Of a DNA stretch of 64,000 nucleotides, positions 46,195 to 54,872 are shown piece by piece. The number at the start of each line of letters is the position of its first letter. Position 1 is the stretch's first letter. The notes beneath the pieces are model-generated. The model worked only from the letters and a program-made list of their open reading frames with translations. It was not told the DNA's origin and ran no database searches. The DNA lies in assembly GCF_004015185.1 (NCBI RefSeq), contig NZ_CP025746.1, forward strand, positions 310,001 through 374,000, in the 5' to 3' direction. Source of the DNA: Clostridium manihotivorum (GTDB lineage: Bacteria; Bacillota; Clostridia; Clostridiales; Clostridiaceae). Made by a program: the position numbers and the translations under genes.

Positions 46195-46272
46195 GCTTTT
46201 AACTTCTATATCAATTCTAAGATATTTAATGTTGATAATTAACTTTAGAAATAAAAAGATTGTGTTTCTAAG
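46165..46272 (-). pseudogene. Decayed second copy of the candidate type I toxin
   Basis: The C-terminal 35 codons (ending IDIEVKSKKGATSSQD) align with the toxin ORF at 42755-42916 (IDIEVKSKEKSAPSHKD) in frame and in position relative to the terminator. The N-terminal part is interrupted by a stop and has no start codon. The antisense-side sequence GGGCTATTGG and the terminator remain well conserved. Confidence 0.7.
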
Positions 46273-46363
46273 TTAAATAATAAAATCAAAGAACTTAATC
46301 AATATTTTTGGTAGAATACTTCTGTCCCATACTACAAGGTGCATAGAATAAATTTTCATAGAA

Positions 46364-47611
46364 TTACATCTTTAGACTGTCTACAATAACTTTTGCACAT
46401 TCTCTAGCGCCATTTTCAGTGGAGATATTTATTGATAGTTTCTTTGCATTTTCAACAATATTGTCTTGAAGCGCATAGTTGATAGCTTCAGCAAGATTAT
46501 CAGACGTTAACTTCTTTATTGGGATGGGTTTTGAACCTACTCCAAGGTCATAAGCTCTGTGGGCCCAAGCATGCTGGTCATTGGCAAAGGGTATAATAAC
46601 ACTTGGTACACCAGCTGCAAAACCTGCTGAGGTTGTTCCAGCTCCTCCATGATGGCATACTGCTGATACTTTCTCAAAAAGCCAGGTATGAGGTATGCTG
46701 TCTATAGCTATTATATTATCTGGAAGATTATCAAGCTTACCCATTCCGCAGATGATCCCTCTCTTATTTGCTTTTGAAAGGGCGTCTATAACTAGCTTTG
46801 ATAAGGTTTCTTTCTGATCCTTATGAAATACGCTTCCAAAACCAACATAAACAGGTTTATCACCAGAGTTTAAAAAATCTTCTAACTCTTTTGAAGGAGT
46901 ATATTCTGTTTGTTCCTTTACGAACCAATATCCATATTGGTGTATGTTTTCATTCCAGTCACTAGGTCTCTTGAAAACGAAGTTACTACAGGATATAACA
47001 GAAGGATGACTTTTATCTAAATGGCGTTCATAAGGCTTACCAAAGTTCTTTGGAAGTCCTCCAAAATCTTTCTTCCAAAGATATCTTACTGAATTGTTTG
47101 ATGCCAGCCATAACATGCCTTGAAGCATATGGTAGCTAATTATATTCTTAAGTGGAGAGGCTTTAATTCTTCCATACTGGATTACAGAAGTTTGTTCTTT
47201 TGTTTTGTGCATTGGGAAGGGAGAGGCCAAGATAGCAGGTATTCCAAGTCTTTCTGCTGCAAAATAGCCTATGGTGCAGCCAGGATGATAAATAACTAAT
47301 TCACTACCTTCACAGGCAGCATAAAATTCATTAGCTATGCTTAGTCCGTACTTTTTCATCTTATTGAAGGTTAAAAGCATCTTCAACGGATTGTCCGCTG
47401 ATTGAGCTTCCTTAAGCATGGTCTCATCAACATTAAGGGTTTTAAAATCTGCTTGTATAGGGTAAAAATCTATCCCATAGCTTTTAACAAAGCCTTCAAA
47501 CTCTATCATACCAGTAATACGAACGGCCTTTCCTAATTCCTTAAGCTCCTGTGCCAAAGCAATATATGGCTGAAAGTCCCCTCTTGAACCTGAACAAAGT
47601 ATTGTAATCAT
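46364..47611 (-). CDS. MGT-type UDP-sugar glycosyltransferase
   Basis: A GT1 (GT-B fold) glycosyltransferase of the macrolide/sterol glucosyltransferase type, 415 residues. The N-terminus ITILCSGSRGDFQPYIALAQEL is the acceptor-side signature; the C-terminal donor site has VGFGSVFHKDQ, CHHGGAGTTSAGFAAGVPSVIIPFANDQ with the His that contacts UDP. It may glycosylate a drug or lipid. It is divergent from a TetR regulator gene 137 bases away, which likely controls it. AGGGGGAAT precedes the ATG. Confidence 0.9.
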   Translation of the reverse strand: MITILCSGSRGDFQPYIALAQELKELGKAVRITGMIEFEGFVKSYGIDFYPIQADFKTLNVDETMLKEAQSADNPLKMLLTFNKMKKYGLSIANEFYAACEGSELVIYHPGCTIGYFAAERLGIPAILASPFPMHKTKEQTSVIQYGRIKASPLKNIISYHMLQGMLWLASNNSVRYLWKKDFGGLPKNFGKPYERHLDKSHPSVISCSNFVFKRPSDWNENIHQYGYWFVKEQTEYTPSKELEDFLNSGDKPVYVGFGSVFHKDQKETLSKLVIDALSKANKRGIICGMGKLDNLPDNIIAIDSIPHTWLFEKVSAVCHHGGAGTTSAGFAAGVPSVIIPFANDQHAWAHRAYDLGVGSKPIPIKKLTSDNLAEAINYALQDNIVENAKKLSINISTENGARECAKVIVDSLKM

Positions 47612-47658
47612 GTAATATTCCCCCTTGTATTATCACACAACCTATTGTATGTTTACAG

Positions 47659-47679
47659 TATAATTGGAGTTTAACACTC
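47659..47679 (+). promoter_or_regulatory. Promoter -10 and palindromic operator between GT and TetR genes
   Basis: TATAAT at 47659-47664 is followed by the palindrome GAGTTTAACACTC at 47667-47679, overlapping the expected start of tetR transcription. A plausible autoregulatory site. Confidence 0.45.
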
Positions 47680-47748
47680 AATCAACCAACAATCAGACTA
47701 AGAATGTTCGATTTTAATGTTGCTGGGAAAGTCAGGAGGATTGCAAGG

Positions 47749-48321
47749 ATGAACAAGCAAACAACAGTAACCGCACAGACCAGGCAGAACTTGATTGATG
47801 CCTTCTGGGCCTTATACTGTGAGAAAAGAATTGAAAAAATAACTGTAAAGGAAATAACAGAGAAAGCAGGTTATAACAGAGGAACCTTCTATCAGTACTT
47901 TACAGATATTTATGATGTAATGGAACAGATTGAGGAGTCTCTAATACCTGCAGTACATGAGCTACCCCCAATTTCTATACCAAATGAAAGTATAGGCACT
48001 CCCCTTAATATGTTTATGGCTCTTTATGAACAGAACAGCAAATACTATTCTGTGCTGCTTGGTGATAAGGGTGATCCTGCATTTGCCAGTAAGCTGAAAA
48101 ATTCAACTAAGCCTATAATTAGGCAAGCCTTTCTTGGTAAATACGATATGGATACTGTAGAATTCGATTTTATTTTAGAATTTATTCTTTCAGCTATGAT
48201 AGGTTTGATGAGCTATTGGTTTATTCAGGGTAAGATACTGCCTGCAGAAGAGTTAGTTTCTTTAATATATGACCTTATGGAAAATGGAGTTATGAAGCGA
48301 CTTCAGAGTAAAAAGGTATAG
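47749..48321 (+). CDS. TetR-family transcriptional regulator
   Basis: A 190-residue regulator. The N-terminal HTH reads ITVKEITEKAGYNRGTFYQYFTDIYDVMEQIE, typical of TetR. The C-terminal part has a helical ligand domain ending near KRLQSKKV. I choose ATG 47749, 9 bases after AGGAGG; an in-frame ATG at 47704 has no ribosome binding site. Its divergence from the glycosyltransferase gene suggests it controls that gene and itself. Confidence 0.9.
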   Translation: MNKQTTVTAQTRQNLIDAFWALYCEKRIEKITVKEITEKAGYNRGTFYQYFTDIYDVMEQIEESLIPAVHELPPISIPNESIGTPLNMFMALYEQNSKYYSVLLGDKGDPAFASKLKNSTKPIIRQAFLGKYDMDTVEFDFILEFILSAMIGLMSYWFIQGKILPAEELVSLIYDLMENGVMKRLQSKKV

Positions 48322-48324
48322 AAT

Positions 48325-48610
48325 AGTAGTTGAATTTAGAACGGTGAATTATCTCATAAGTGGTATAGAGACTATTATAATATTTAAAAATGTGTAAAGA
48401 AATAAAGCGTAAAATTATAGCAGCAAAATCAAATCCCACCTTGCATCGAGGTGGGCATAAGTCTATTGCTTTTATACTAAATTACAAATTATTGATGAAT
48501 TAATAGTTTTGGAAAATATAGAATATATAAGTTTTATTCATAAAGTGATTTCAGCAAGAACGCTCCAATAACTTTCTTAATCAAAATAACTTAAATAGAA
48601 CTTATATACT
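48325..48610. other. Intergenic region with a stable hairpin
   Basis: CCCACCTTGCATCGAGGTGGG at 48435-48455 forms a 7-bp GC-rich stem without a T run. Its form recalls the 3' ends of IS200/IS605 elements, perhaps an excision scar or remnant. No gene is seen. Confidence 0.4.
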
Positions 48611-48618
48611 ATGTGAGG

Positions 48619-48960
48619 CTATTTGCATCCGCTATCTAGGTGAGGGTAGTATTTCATAGACCAAGACTCAATTTCCTTAATGATTTTAGTAAGGTCTCTT
48701 CCTTTTTCAGTAAGGTAATATTCAACCTTTGGTGGTACTTCAGGGTAAATCTTCTTATTTATTAAATCTTCATTCTCTAATTCTTTGAGTTTTTCATTCA
48801 ACACCTTTTGGCTTATTCCTTTAGTTATTCGTTGTAGCTCTAAAAATCTTTTAGGTTCATCATATAAATGACACAATAAAACTGCCTTCCATTTGCCTCT
48901 GATAAAATCCATTGCAAAGTCTAATAAACATATATATTGCCTACCATTATAATTTAGCAT
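48619..48960 (-). CDS. HxlR-family transcriptional regulator
   Basis: A 113-residue winged-helix regulator with the HxlR pattern: Cys11 in YICLLDFAMDFIRGKWK, RFLELQRITKGISQKVLNEKLKELENEDLI and KVEYYLTEKGRDL. Several relatives (YodB, HypR) sense electrophiles through this Cys and control oxidoreductases. It is divergent from a flavodoxin-family oxidoreductase gene, and candidate operators lie near that gene. GGTAGG precedes the ATG. Confidence 0.9.
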   Translation of the reverse strand: MLNYNGRQYICLLDFAMDFIRGKWKAVLLCHLYDEPKRFLELQRITKGISQKVLNEKLKELENEDLINKKIYPEVPPKVEYYLTEKGRDLTKIIKEIESWSMKYYPHLDSGCK

Positions 48961-48997
48961 TTGAGTACCTACCTTTTATATTTAATATGATTTAATT

Positions 48998-49350
48998 ATA
49001 TATAGGAAATCTTTATGAAACCTTAATTTATGCTTGTTATGAAATCCTAGTTTCTGGTGATTTTGTGGTATGTATAAATTAATAGTTGAAGTTGATTACC
49101 TATAGGTATTCTTTACGAAAACTTAATTTATGTATGCTCGATAATCCAGGACTCTGTGGACTAGATTATCCAGTGTTCTATGGGCTAGACTATTATAGGT
49201 TTTGGCAATAATCAGCCATGGATCACTTAAGAGTTAAAGTTGGTTCTCTAGAGATTCCAATTACTAAAAATTAACTTATAAATATTTGATAATCAAGGGT
49301 TTTGAGGTCTTTCTAACATACATAGATTAATAGTCAATGGAGCATACCTA
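48998..49350 (-). repeat. Repeat family A, minus orientation, about three units
   Basis: Units at about 48998-49108, 49109-49250 and 49251-49350 show reversed family phrases such as CTTTATGAAACCTTAATTTA, TTAATAGTTGAAGTTG and ATTACCTATAGGTATTC. The middle unit has an inserted repeat of GGACTAGATTAT-like text. It lies between the divergent HxlR and oxidoreductase genes. Confidence 0.78.
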
Positions 49351-49473
49351 TAACTATTAACTAGATTTACAGTATATACTAAGTAACTTTATAATAACAA
49401 ATTACTATATCAAAATAAACATAGGTATTTTGATTAAAAATTATTTTATATTAATATAGTTACTACAATAAAT

Positions 49474-49514
49474 CTTACTTAAAGGTAAGTTATCTAACGA
49501 AAAAGTGCGTACTT
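49474..49514 (+). promoter_or_regulatory. Two candidate HxlR operators
   Basis: CTTACTTAAAGGTAAG at 49474-49489 and AAGTGCGTACTT at 49503-49514 are both palindromic and lie 67-110 bases before the oxidoreductase gene. Their TACTxxxxAGTA-like form resembles YodB/HxlR sites. Confidence 0.5.
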
Positions 49515-49580
49515 GTCTCATATATTATCCAGCCATATAATAAACCCAAGTTTGAAAATAAATTATATGGAGGTATTAAT

Positions 49581-50216
49581 ATGAAAGTAGTTGCTTTTAA
49601 TGGAAGTCCTAAAAAGAATGGAAACACTTATGAGGCAATAAAGGCTGTAGCAGCAGAGCTAGAGAAAGATAATATAGAGGTGGAGATCGTTCATGTTGGA
49701 AATAAGATAATACGTGGATGTGTAGATTGCGGTGGCTGCAGTAGAAACATGAACGAAAGATGTGTCATACAGAACGATGAAGTCAATGATTGGATTCAAA
49801 AGATGAAGGAAGCTGACGGAATTATTTTAGGTTCTCCTGTACATTATGCTGCTATACCAGGAACCATGAAATCATTTTTGGATCGTGCATTTCTAGTTAC
49901 ATCTGTGAATAATGGAATGCTTAGACATAAGGTAGGAGCTAGCGTTGTAGCAGTAAGAAGATCTGGTGGTGTTCCAACCTTTGAACAGCTAAATAACTAC
50001 ATCAATTATTCAGAGATGGTAATGCCCACATCAAATTATTGGAATGTAATTCATGGCACAACTCCTGGAGAAGCCAAACAAGATGAAGAAGGAATGCAGA
50101 TTATGAGCGTTCTAGGAAAGAATATGTCGTGGTTATTAAAGGCACTTGATTCCAGTAAAAATAACGTGAAGGAAAACGAAAGAGAAGATAAAATATTTAC
50201 CAATTTTATAAGATAA
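49581..50216 (+). CDS. Flavodoxin-family NAD(P)H-dependent oxidoreductase
   Basis: A 211-residue FMN-binding protein of the NADPH-dependent FMN reductase/iron-sulfur flavoprotein family. FNGSPKKNGNTYEAIKAV is the FMN phosphate loop, and GSPVHYAAIPGTMKSFLDRAF is the second family signature. A Cys set CVDCGGCSRNMNERC resembles the cluster-binding region of iron-sulfur flavoproteins, so a 4Fe-4S cluster is possible. TGGAGGT precedes the ATG. It is probably controlled by the divergent HxlR regulator. Confidence 0.9.
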   Translation: MKVVAFNGSPKKNGNTYEAIKAVAAELEKDNIEVEIVHVGNKIIRGCVDCGGCSRNMNERCVIQNDEVNDWIQKMKEADGIILGSPVHYAAIPGTMKSFLDRAFLVTSVNNGMLRHKVGASVVAVRRSGGVPTFEQLNNYINYSEMVMPTSNYWNVIHGTTPGEAKQDEEGMQIMSVLGKNMSWLLKALDSSKNNVKENEREDKIFTNFIR

Positions 50217-50479
50217 ATTTTGAGTGCATTTAGATAAATAGAATCGATAGTGTGAGATATAAATCATTTTTAATGAAATAGATAAAGGGTATAATCTAAA
50301 ACTTAAATTACAATTCATAGATTATAGATATCTTTGAAAAGTTAGCAACTAGATAGTATACTTAGCATATAGAATCTTGCTTATAAAGGATTTATTGCAT
50401 ATTAAGGCAAGGCAGGATGAACTATTAATATAAAGATAAATTGGGATTGAGAAATTAGAAAGAGATTGAGGAAAATGCA

Positions 50480-51322
50480 ATGAAGATAATTGATATTTGT
50501 AAAATGCTAGAGATACAAAGCGAAGTTGTGAATAAGTTATTAGAGTGTGAGAAGAATTTAGATTTTGAAAGCATGGAGCAGGAGATAGAGGGAATGAGGC
50601 ACCCAGAGTGTTGGGAGGGAGCCCTTGAACGCTTAAGACTTTTACTTGGTGATGATGAAGATGGAATGAATATGTTGTCCTGCCAGTTGAGGTGTGCCTG
50701 TGAGGTTTATGATAAGTACCAAGAGCTTGGTATACCGAAAGAAATATTTATCTCTACCATGAAGTTTTTCCCTAGATTTCTACAGGATTATAAGGACAAT
50801 CATGGAAGCTATCGCTATGTATGGGGATGGTGGGCAGTTCATCAGCTCTCTATGGTGGAATATAGAATTGGAGAGCTTGAGTATGAGATGAGAATGGAAA
50901 ATGATAGCCCCCTAATTAATATTCATATTCCTGCAGATGCGGATATAACCTTAACCAAGTTGCGTAGATCCTATCTGGAAGCCGTAGACTTTTTCAAAAG
51001 GTATTATCCAGAGTTTATGAAGGCAGATATGGTTTGCAGTTCCTGGTTACTTGCGCCATCATTAAAGCATGTTTTACCTGAAAGCTCTAGGATAATGCAG
51101 TTCCAGAAATCATTTGAAGTTCAGCATGTAGAGGAAGACAGTTTAGCTTTTATGGATTGGGTATATGGAACCAGAGATATTCCTTTAGAAAAGCTACCAG
51201 AAGATACTTCACTGCAAAAAAAGCTTAAGCCATATTTGCTGAATAAGGGTAAAATAGAGTGGGCTTCTGGAAAGCTGATTTTGGGACACGGGGACGGAGC
51301 TTTCGTCCCAGATGTAGGTTAG
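50480..51322 (+). CDS. Two-domain N-acyltransferase protein (NAT_N/GNAT_C)
   Basis: A 280-residue member of the clostridial acyltransferase-domain family (PF18082 NAT_N plus PF18164 GNAT_C). The first part has HPECWEGALERLRLLLGDDEDG and a helical core (YDKYQELGIPKEIFISTMKFFPRF, GWWAVHQLSMVEYRIGELEYEM); the second has INIHIPADADITLTKLRRSY and VCSSWLLAPSLKHVLP. The substrate is unknown. Its last residues (LGHGDGAFVPDVG) and stop come from a REP-like hairpin at 51283-51309, so the C-terminus was altered by that insertion. Confidence 0.85.
   Translation: MKIIDICKMLEIQSEVVNKLLECEKNLDFESMEQEIEGMRHPECWEGALERLRLLLGDDEDGMNMLSCQLRCACEVYDKYQELGIPKEIFISTMKFFPRFLQDYKDNHGSYRYVWGWWAVHQLSMVEYRIGELEYEMRMENDSPLINIHIPADADITLTKLRRSYLEAVDFFKRYYPEFMKADMVCSSWLLAPSLKHVLPESSRIMQFQKSFEVQHVEEDSLAFMDWVYGTRDIPLEKLPEDTSLQKKLKPYLLNKGKIEWASGKLILGHGDGAFVPDVG
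51283..51309 (+). repeat. REP-like hairpin GGGACACGGGGACGG...CGTCCC
   Basis: GGGACG pairs with CGTCCC around GAGCTTT. The same sequence occurs inverted at 55534-55559. It overlaps the 3' end of the acyltransferase gene. Confidence 0.7.
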
Positions 51323-51457
51323 AAAACTTCTCTGATTACAGTTAACAGGAAGCTGTTCAACATAGATAGAGGAGTTGTTGTATAGTAATTTTTCAGGGAG
51401 GATACATCCAAGGAATAAGTTAATTGTTAATCAGAGTGTAATTAATTCATAGAGAGT

Positions 51458-51916
51458 TCAAACTACTTTTTCATAAAGATTAAGAATTAAGAACTTTAAA
51501 TCTTCTTCACCAATCTTTGTGTATCCAAGCTTTTTATAAAAGTTATTTGTTCTTGGATTCCATGAAGGGGTATCTAGAGTCCATTTTTCTGCAGAAGGAT
51601 AGGACTCTTCTATCATATCTATAACTTTTGTTCCTATCTTTTTGTTTTGATACTGAGGATGAATAAATATACATTGTAGCTGATAATGGCTATCTGAAAC
51701 CTTAGATACGTAGATGCCTCCTATTATGTTGTTATCATTTAGAATTTTATAATAGTCTGACTTGTCCATTCTGTCCAGGTGCCATTCTACTAGATTGTAG
51801 CCGTATGGACCTATTTCCTTTCCAAGATAAGTTTTAGAGTCGTGATTAAAGGAAGTTGTTGAAATACTTGTTAGAGCTTCTGCATCTTCAGTTAAAGCTT
51901 TGCTTATAGTTAACAT
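51458..51916 (-). CDS. GNAT-family N-acetyltransferase
   Basis: A 152-residue acetyltransferase with the GNAT core: NNIIGGIYVSK, IFIHPQYQNKKIGTKVIDMIE (acetyl-CoA loop QxxxxG) and ending TNNFYKKLGYTKIGEED. The substrate is unknown. It starts 18 bases after the stop of the AraC-type regulator gene on the same strand, so the two form an operon. ACGGAGG precedes the ATG. Confidence 0.9.
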   Translation of the reverse strand: MLTISKALTEDAEALTSISTTSFNHDSKTYLGKEIGPYGYNLVEWHLDRMDKSDYYKILNDNNIIGGIYVSKVSDSHYQLQCIFIHPQYQNKKIGTKVIDMIEESYPSAEKWTLDTPSWNPRTNNFYKKLGYTKIGEEDLKFLILNLYEKVV

Positions 51917-51934
51917 CGAATTACCTCCGTAAAG

Positions 51935-52843
51935 TTATTTTATTGGGATATAGATATTTGCCTCACAATGATTAAGAGAATTGTCTGTAGGTAACCATAT
52001 CTCAAGACTTGCTGCTTCTGCTAATGCGTAGTTTGAATCAGGCAGCCATACTCCATAGATATAATCAGTTAAAATGGAAAGATCAAAAGGAGTAATATAC
52101 TCAGCGGATTTATCTGCTTCAAATTTGAACATAGCATATTTTTGAGATGGGATTATTCTACATACCATATTCTCAGGAACATCTTCAAATGAGCTAACTT
52201 CGATACATGCCAAGTCAGTTAAAGAATTATCATCATTTCTCAAGTAAGCTGCGATGCAATCAGAGGTAGTCACTTTATTTTTTACCTTCCATTGCAGACT
52301 GCCAAAGAAGTCATCGTGCATTTTTCTTATCTCATGATCGCTCCATTTATCTTCTGTAAGAATATCAAGGCCTAATTCAGCTCTGGAAACAGTACATTCC
52401 ATGCCGACCACAAGAAAATTATTTTTAATAACAATCCTTGGAATATGCATATCATTAATTAACCTTGTAGATAGCTTAGAACTAATAACTAGATTTGTTT
52501 TTTCGAATAATTGAATCTCTGGTTTAAGTTTGCGAAAGGTTCCTGGTGTCATACCATATACACGGAAAAATGCCCTTGAGAAAACATCTTGTGACGAAAA
52601 ATTGTATTCATATGCTATATCCGCCAGCCTTTTATTGGTACTAGCAATCCTTAAAGCTGCATCGCTTACCCTGCGCTTTCTTACATAATCCATCAACGTA
52701 TCGCCAACTAAAGCCTTAAAGATTCTATGAAAGTGATAAGGCGAAAGATAAGCATTTTCTGATAGGTCCTTCAAACTGATTACTGAGTGTAAGTTATCTT
52801 CAATATAGTTAATAGAATCTTCGATTAAGGTGTAATAATCCAT
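51935..52843 (-). CDS. AraC-family regulator with GyrI-like effector domain
   Basis: A 302-residue regulator: N-terminal AraC double HTH (YYTLIEDSINYIEDNLH, AYLSPYHFHRIFKALVGDTLMDYVRKRR, IAYEYNFSSQDVFSRAFFRVYGMTP) and a C-terminal GyrI-like small-molecule domain (AMFKFEADKSAEYITP, YGVWLPDSNY, LEIWLPTDN). Proteins of this design often activate detoxification genes. I choose ATG 52843 after GGGGGGAT; the in-frame ATG at 52882 has no ribosome binding site. It leads the operon with the GNAT gene. Confidence 0.9.
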   Translation of the reverse strand: MDYYTLIEDSINYIEDNLHSVISLKDLSENAYLSPYHFHRIFKALVGDTLMDYVRKRRVSDAALRIASTNKRLADIAYEYNFSSQDVFSRAFFRVYGMTPGTFRKLKPEIQLFEKTNLVISSKLSTRLINDMHIPRIVIKNNFLVVGMECTVSRAELGLDILTEDKWSDHEIRKMHDDFFGSLQWKVKNKVTTSDCIAAYLRNDDNSLTDLACIEVSSFEDVPENMVCRIIPSQKYAMFKFEADKSAEYITPFDLSILTDYIYGVWLPDSNYALAEAASLEIWLPTDNSLNHCEANIYIPIK

Positions 52844-52907
52844 AGTGTAATATCCCCCCTGATGTTTATAATTATATGACATATCTTAAACAGTTTCTCG
52901 ATGTTTT

Positions 52908-53198
52908 TTGCTTTATTTGGTGTCACAGGATGACGAAGATAGAAAGGGATTAATAGACACTCTAGAGTATTACAAATCAATAAGCCAATTTGAGATTTAC
53001 GCCTATTGCCTTATGCGCAATCATGTACATTTATTAATAAAGGAAGTAGAAGAACCTATTTCTAAAATTATGAAAAGAATTAATGTAAGTTACAGTATCT
53101 GGTATAATAAGAGGTATGAACGTTACGGATATTTGTTTCAAGATCGTTTTAAAAGCGAGCCTGTAGATGATAATAACTGTGTAGAAAAGGAGGATTTT
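52908..53198 (+). pseudogene. REP-associated (RAYT, Y1) transposase fragment
   Basis: The frame encodes the middle of an IS200-like Y1 transposase of the RAYT group: DDEDRKGLIDTLEYYKSI, FEIYAYCLMRNHVHLLIKE with the HUH metal site HVH, and YGYLFQDRFKSEPV. The N-terminal 20-30 residues and the C-terminal part with its catalytic Tyr are missing. The frame continues without a stop into the downstream epimerase gene. Confidence 0.85.
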
Positions 53199-54101
53199 AT
53201 GAAGCGTATATTGGTTACAGGTGGCACTGTATTTGTTAGTAAGTATGTAGCGAAATACTTTAAGTCAAAGGGTCATGAGGTCTATGTTTTAAATAGAGGT
53301 ACTAAGCCTCAATTGGAGAACGTTAATTTAATATGTGCAGATAGAAATAACTTAGGAGATTGTCTACAAAAGTATTGCTTTGATGCCATAATAGATGTAT
53401 GTGGATATAACCGAGAAGATATTAAAAATATATTAGATGCAGTTGGAGCATTTAAAGATTACATATTTATCAGCTCTTCCGCTGTTTATCCAGAAACAAA
53501 CTTACAGCCATTTTCTGAAAATCAAAGTGTAGGGGGAAACTCAATATGGGGAAAATATGGACAAGATAAGATTGAGGCAGAGAAGTACTTGTTTTCTAGA
53601 TTTCCTAATGCTTATATTCTAAGACCTCCTTACTTATATGGACCCATGCAAAATGTATATAGAGAGCCATTTGTGTTTGAATGTGCTTTAGAAAATAGGA
53701 AGTTTTATATACCTAATGATGGCACAATGAAGCTACAATTTTTTCATGTTGAAGACCTATGTAAAGTCATTGATAATATCTTAGAAAAGCATCCTAAAGA
53801 ACATATATATAATGTTGGCAATTCAGAGCTGGTAGATATAAATACCTTTGTTGAGCTATGTTATAAGGTGGTAGGAGTGCCTTTGGAAAAGGTATATGTA
53901 ACTAGTCATAATAACCAAAGAGATTACTTCTCATTTTATGATTATGAATATAGTTTGGATGTATCAAGACAAGCTAATCTATTGGGAGAAGAAAAGGATT
54001 TATTTGAAGGACTAAAGGAATCTTATGAATGGTTCAAAGATAACCCTAGTGAGGTTGTAAAAAAAGACTATATTAATTTCATCAAACAAAATTTTGAGTA
54101 A
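53199..54101 (+). CDS. NAD-dependent epimerase/dehydratase family protein
   Basis: An extended short-chain dehydrogenase of about 300 residues. The nucleotide-binding loop is ILVTGGTVFVSKYVAKYF, slightly off the usual TGxxGxxG (GTVFVS instead of GTGFIG), followed by IISSSAVYP-like IFISSSAVYP, and the catalytic region WGKYGQDKIEAEKYL. IPNDGTMKLQFFHVEDL and NVGNSELVDINTF are typical of the sugar-epimerase branch. AAAGGAGG lies 5 bases before the ATG, so it has its own start although an upstream transposase fragment is fused in frame. Confidence 0.88.
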   Translation: MKRILVTGGTVFVSKYVAKYFKSKGHEVYVLNRGTKPQLENVNLICADRNNLGDCLQKYCFDAIIDVCGYNREDIKNILDAVGAFKDYIFISSSAVYPETNLQPFSENQSVGGNSIWGKYGQDKIEAEKYLFSRFPNAYILRPPYLYGPMQNVYREPFVFECALENRKFYIPNDGTMKLQFFHVEDLCKVIDNILEKHPKEHIYNVGNSELVDINTFVELCYKVVGVPLEKVYVTSHNNQRDYFSFYDYEYSLDVSRQANLLGEEKDLFEGLKESYEWFKDNPSEVVKKDYINFIKQNFE

Positions 54102-54123
54102 GTATTGAAGTAATAATTTTAAT

Positions 54124-54162
54124 AAAATAACCAGCAGTCTTCAGAGATTGCTGGTTATTTTA
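54124..54162 (+). terminator. Terminator after epimerase gene
   Basis: AAATAACCAGCA pairs with TGCTGGTTATTT, loop of 12 bases, ending in TTTT. Confidence 0.88.
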
Positions 54163-54175
54163 TTGAAAAGGGCTA

Positions 54176-54223
54176 TTTACAAATTATGTATCTGGGCATA
54201 TAATTAAACCAACGGTCGGTTTA
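54176..54223 (+). promoter_or_regulatory. Promoter and TetR operator
   Basis: TTTACA at 54176-54181 and TATAAT at 54199-54204 are separated by 17 bases. The palindrome TAAACCAACGGTCGGTTTA at 54205-54223 begins where the -10 ends, a standard place for autorepression by the TetR protein encoded next. Confidence 0.8.
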
Positions 54224-54239
54224 TTATTAAGGAGGTATT

Positions 54240-54872
54240 ATGGCAAGAACAAACAAAGACTTTAATAATAAAAGAAATGAACTTTTAGAAAGAATATGGG
54301 ATATATTTATAGCTAATGGCTATGAGAATACAACACTATCGTATATTATTCAGGCATTAAATATTTCGAAGGGCGCATTTTATCACTATTTTTCTTCTAA
54401 AGAAGAATGTGCAGATGCAGCAATAGAAATGTACGTAAATAGCTGGATTATGGAGTTAGCGCAGAGGGATGAGAAAGAGTTAAAAGCTGATGAAAGGCTT
54501 AAGCAAATCATCTTGATAGGAATACAAATTGCTAGTAGCAATAATGAGCAGAATGAAAAAATCAATTCTCCATCAAATGCAATATTTCATCAGAAATTGA
54601 TGGTTATTCTTATTAAGAAAAGTGCACCGCTTTACTCAGAAATTATAACACAGGGGGTTAAAGAAGGAGTCTTTAATGTAAGTTGTCCTCAAGAAACTGC
54701 TGAGATGATTTTGACACTTTCAAATTTCTATCTAGATGCAGATCTATTCAAATGGGAGGAAGATATATTACGTTATAAAGTCACTGCATTTGAGGAGTTG
54801 CTTACACGTGTTTTGGGAGCTAAAAGTAATACCTTTAATTTCATAAGTAATTTATTTAAAGGAGAATTATAA
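54240..54872 (+). CDS. TetR-family transcriptional regulator
   Basis: A 210-residue regulator with HTH NTTLSYIIQALNISKGAFYHYFSSKEECADAAIEMYV and a helical effector domain. AAGGAGG precedes the ATG, and its own operator overlaps the promoter. The stop overlaps the start of the next gene (TAATG), so it is co-transcribed with the flavodoxin-family reductase, which it probably represses together with itself. Confidence 0.92.
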   Translation: MARTNKDFNNKRNELLERIWDIFIANGYENTTLSYIIQALNISKGAFYHYFSSKEECADAAIEMYVNSWIMELAQRDEKELKADERLKQIILIGIQIASSNNEQNEKINSPSNAIFHQKLMVILIKKSAPLYSEIITQGVKEGVFNVSCPQETAEMILTLSNFYLDADLFKWEEDILRYKVTAFEELLTRVLGAKSNTFNFISNLFKGEL

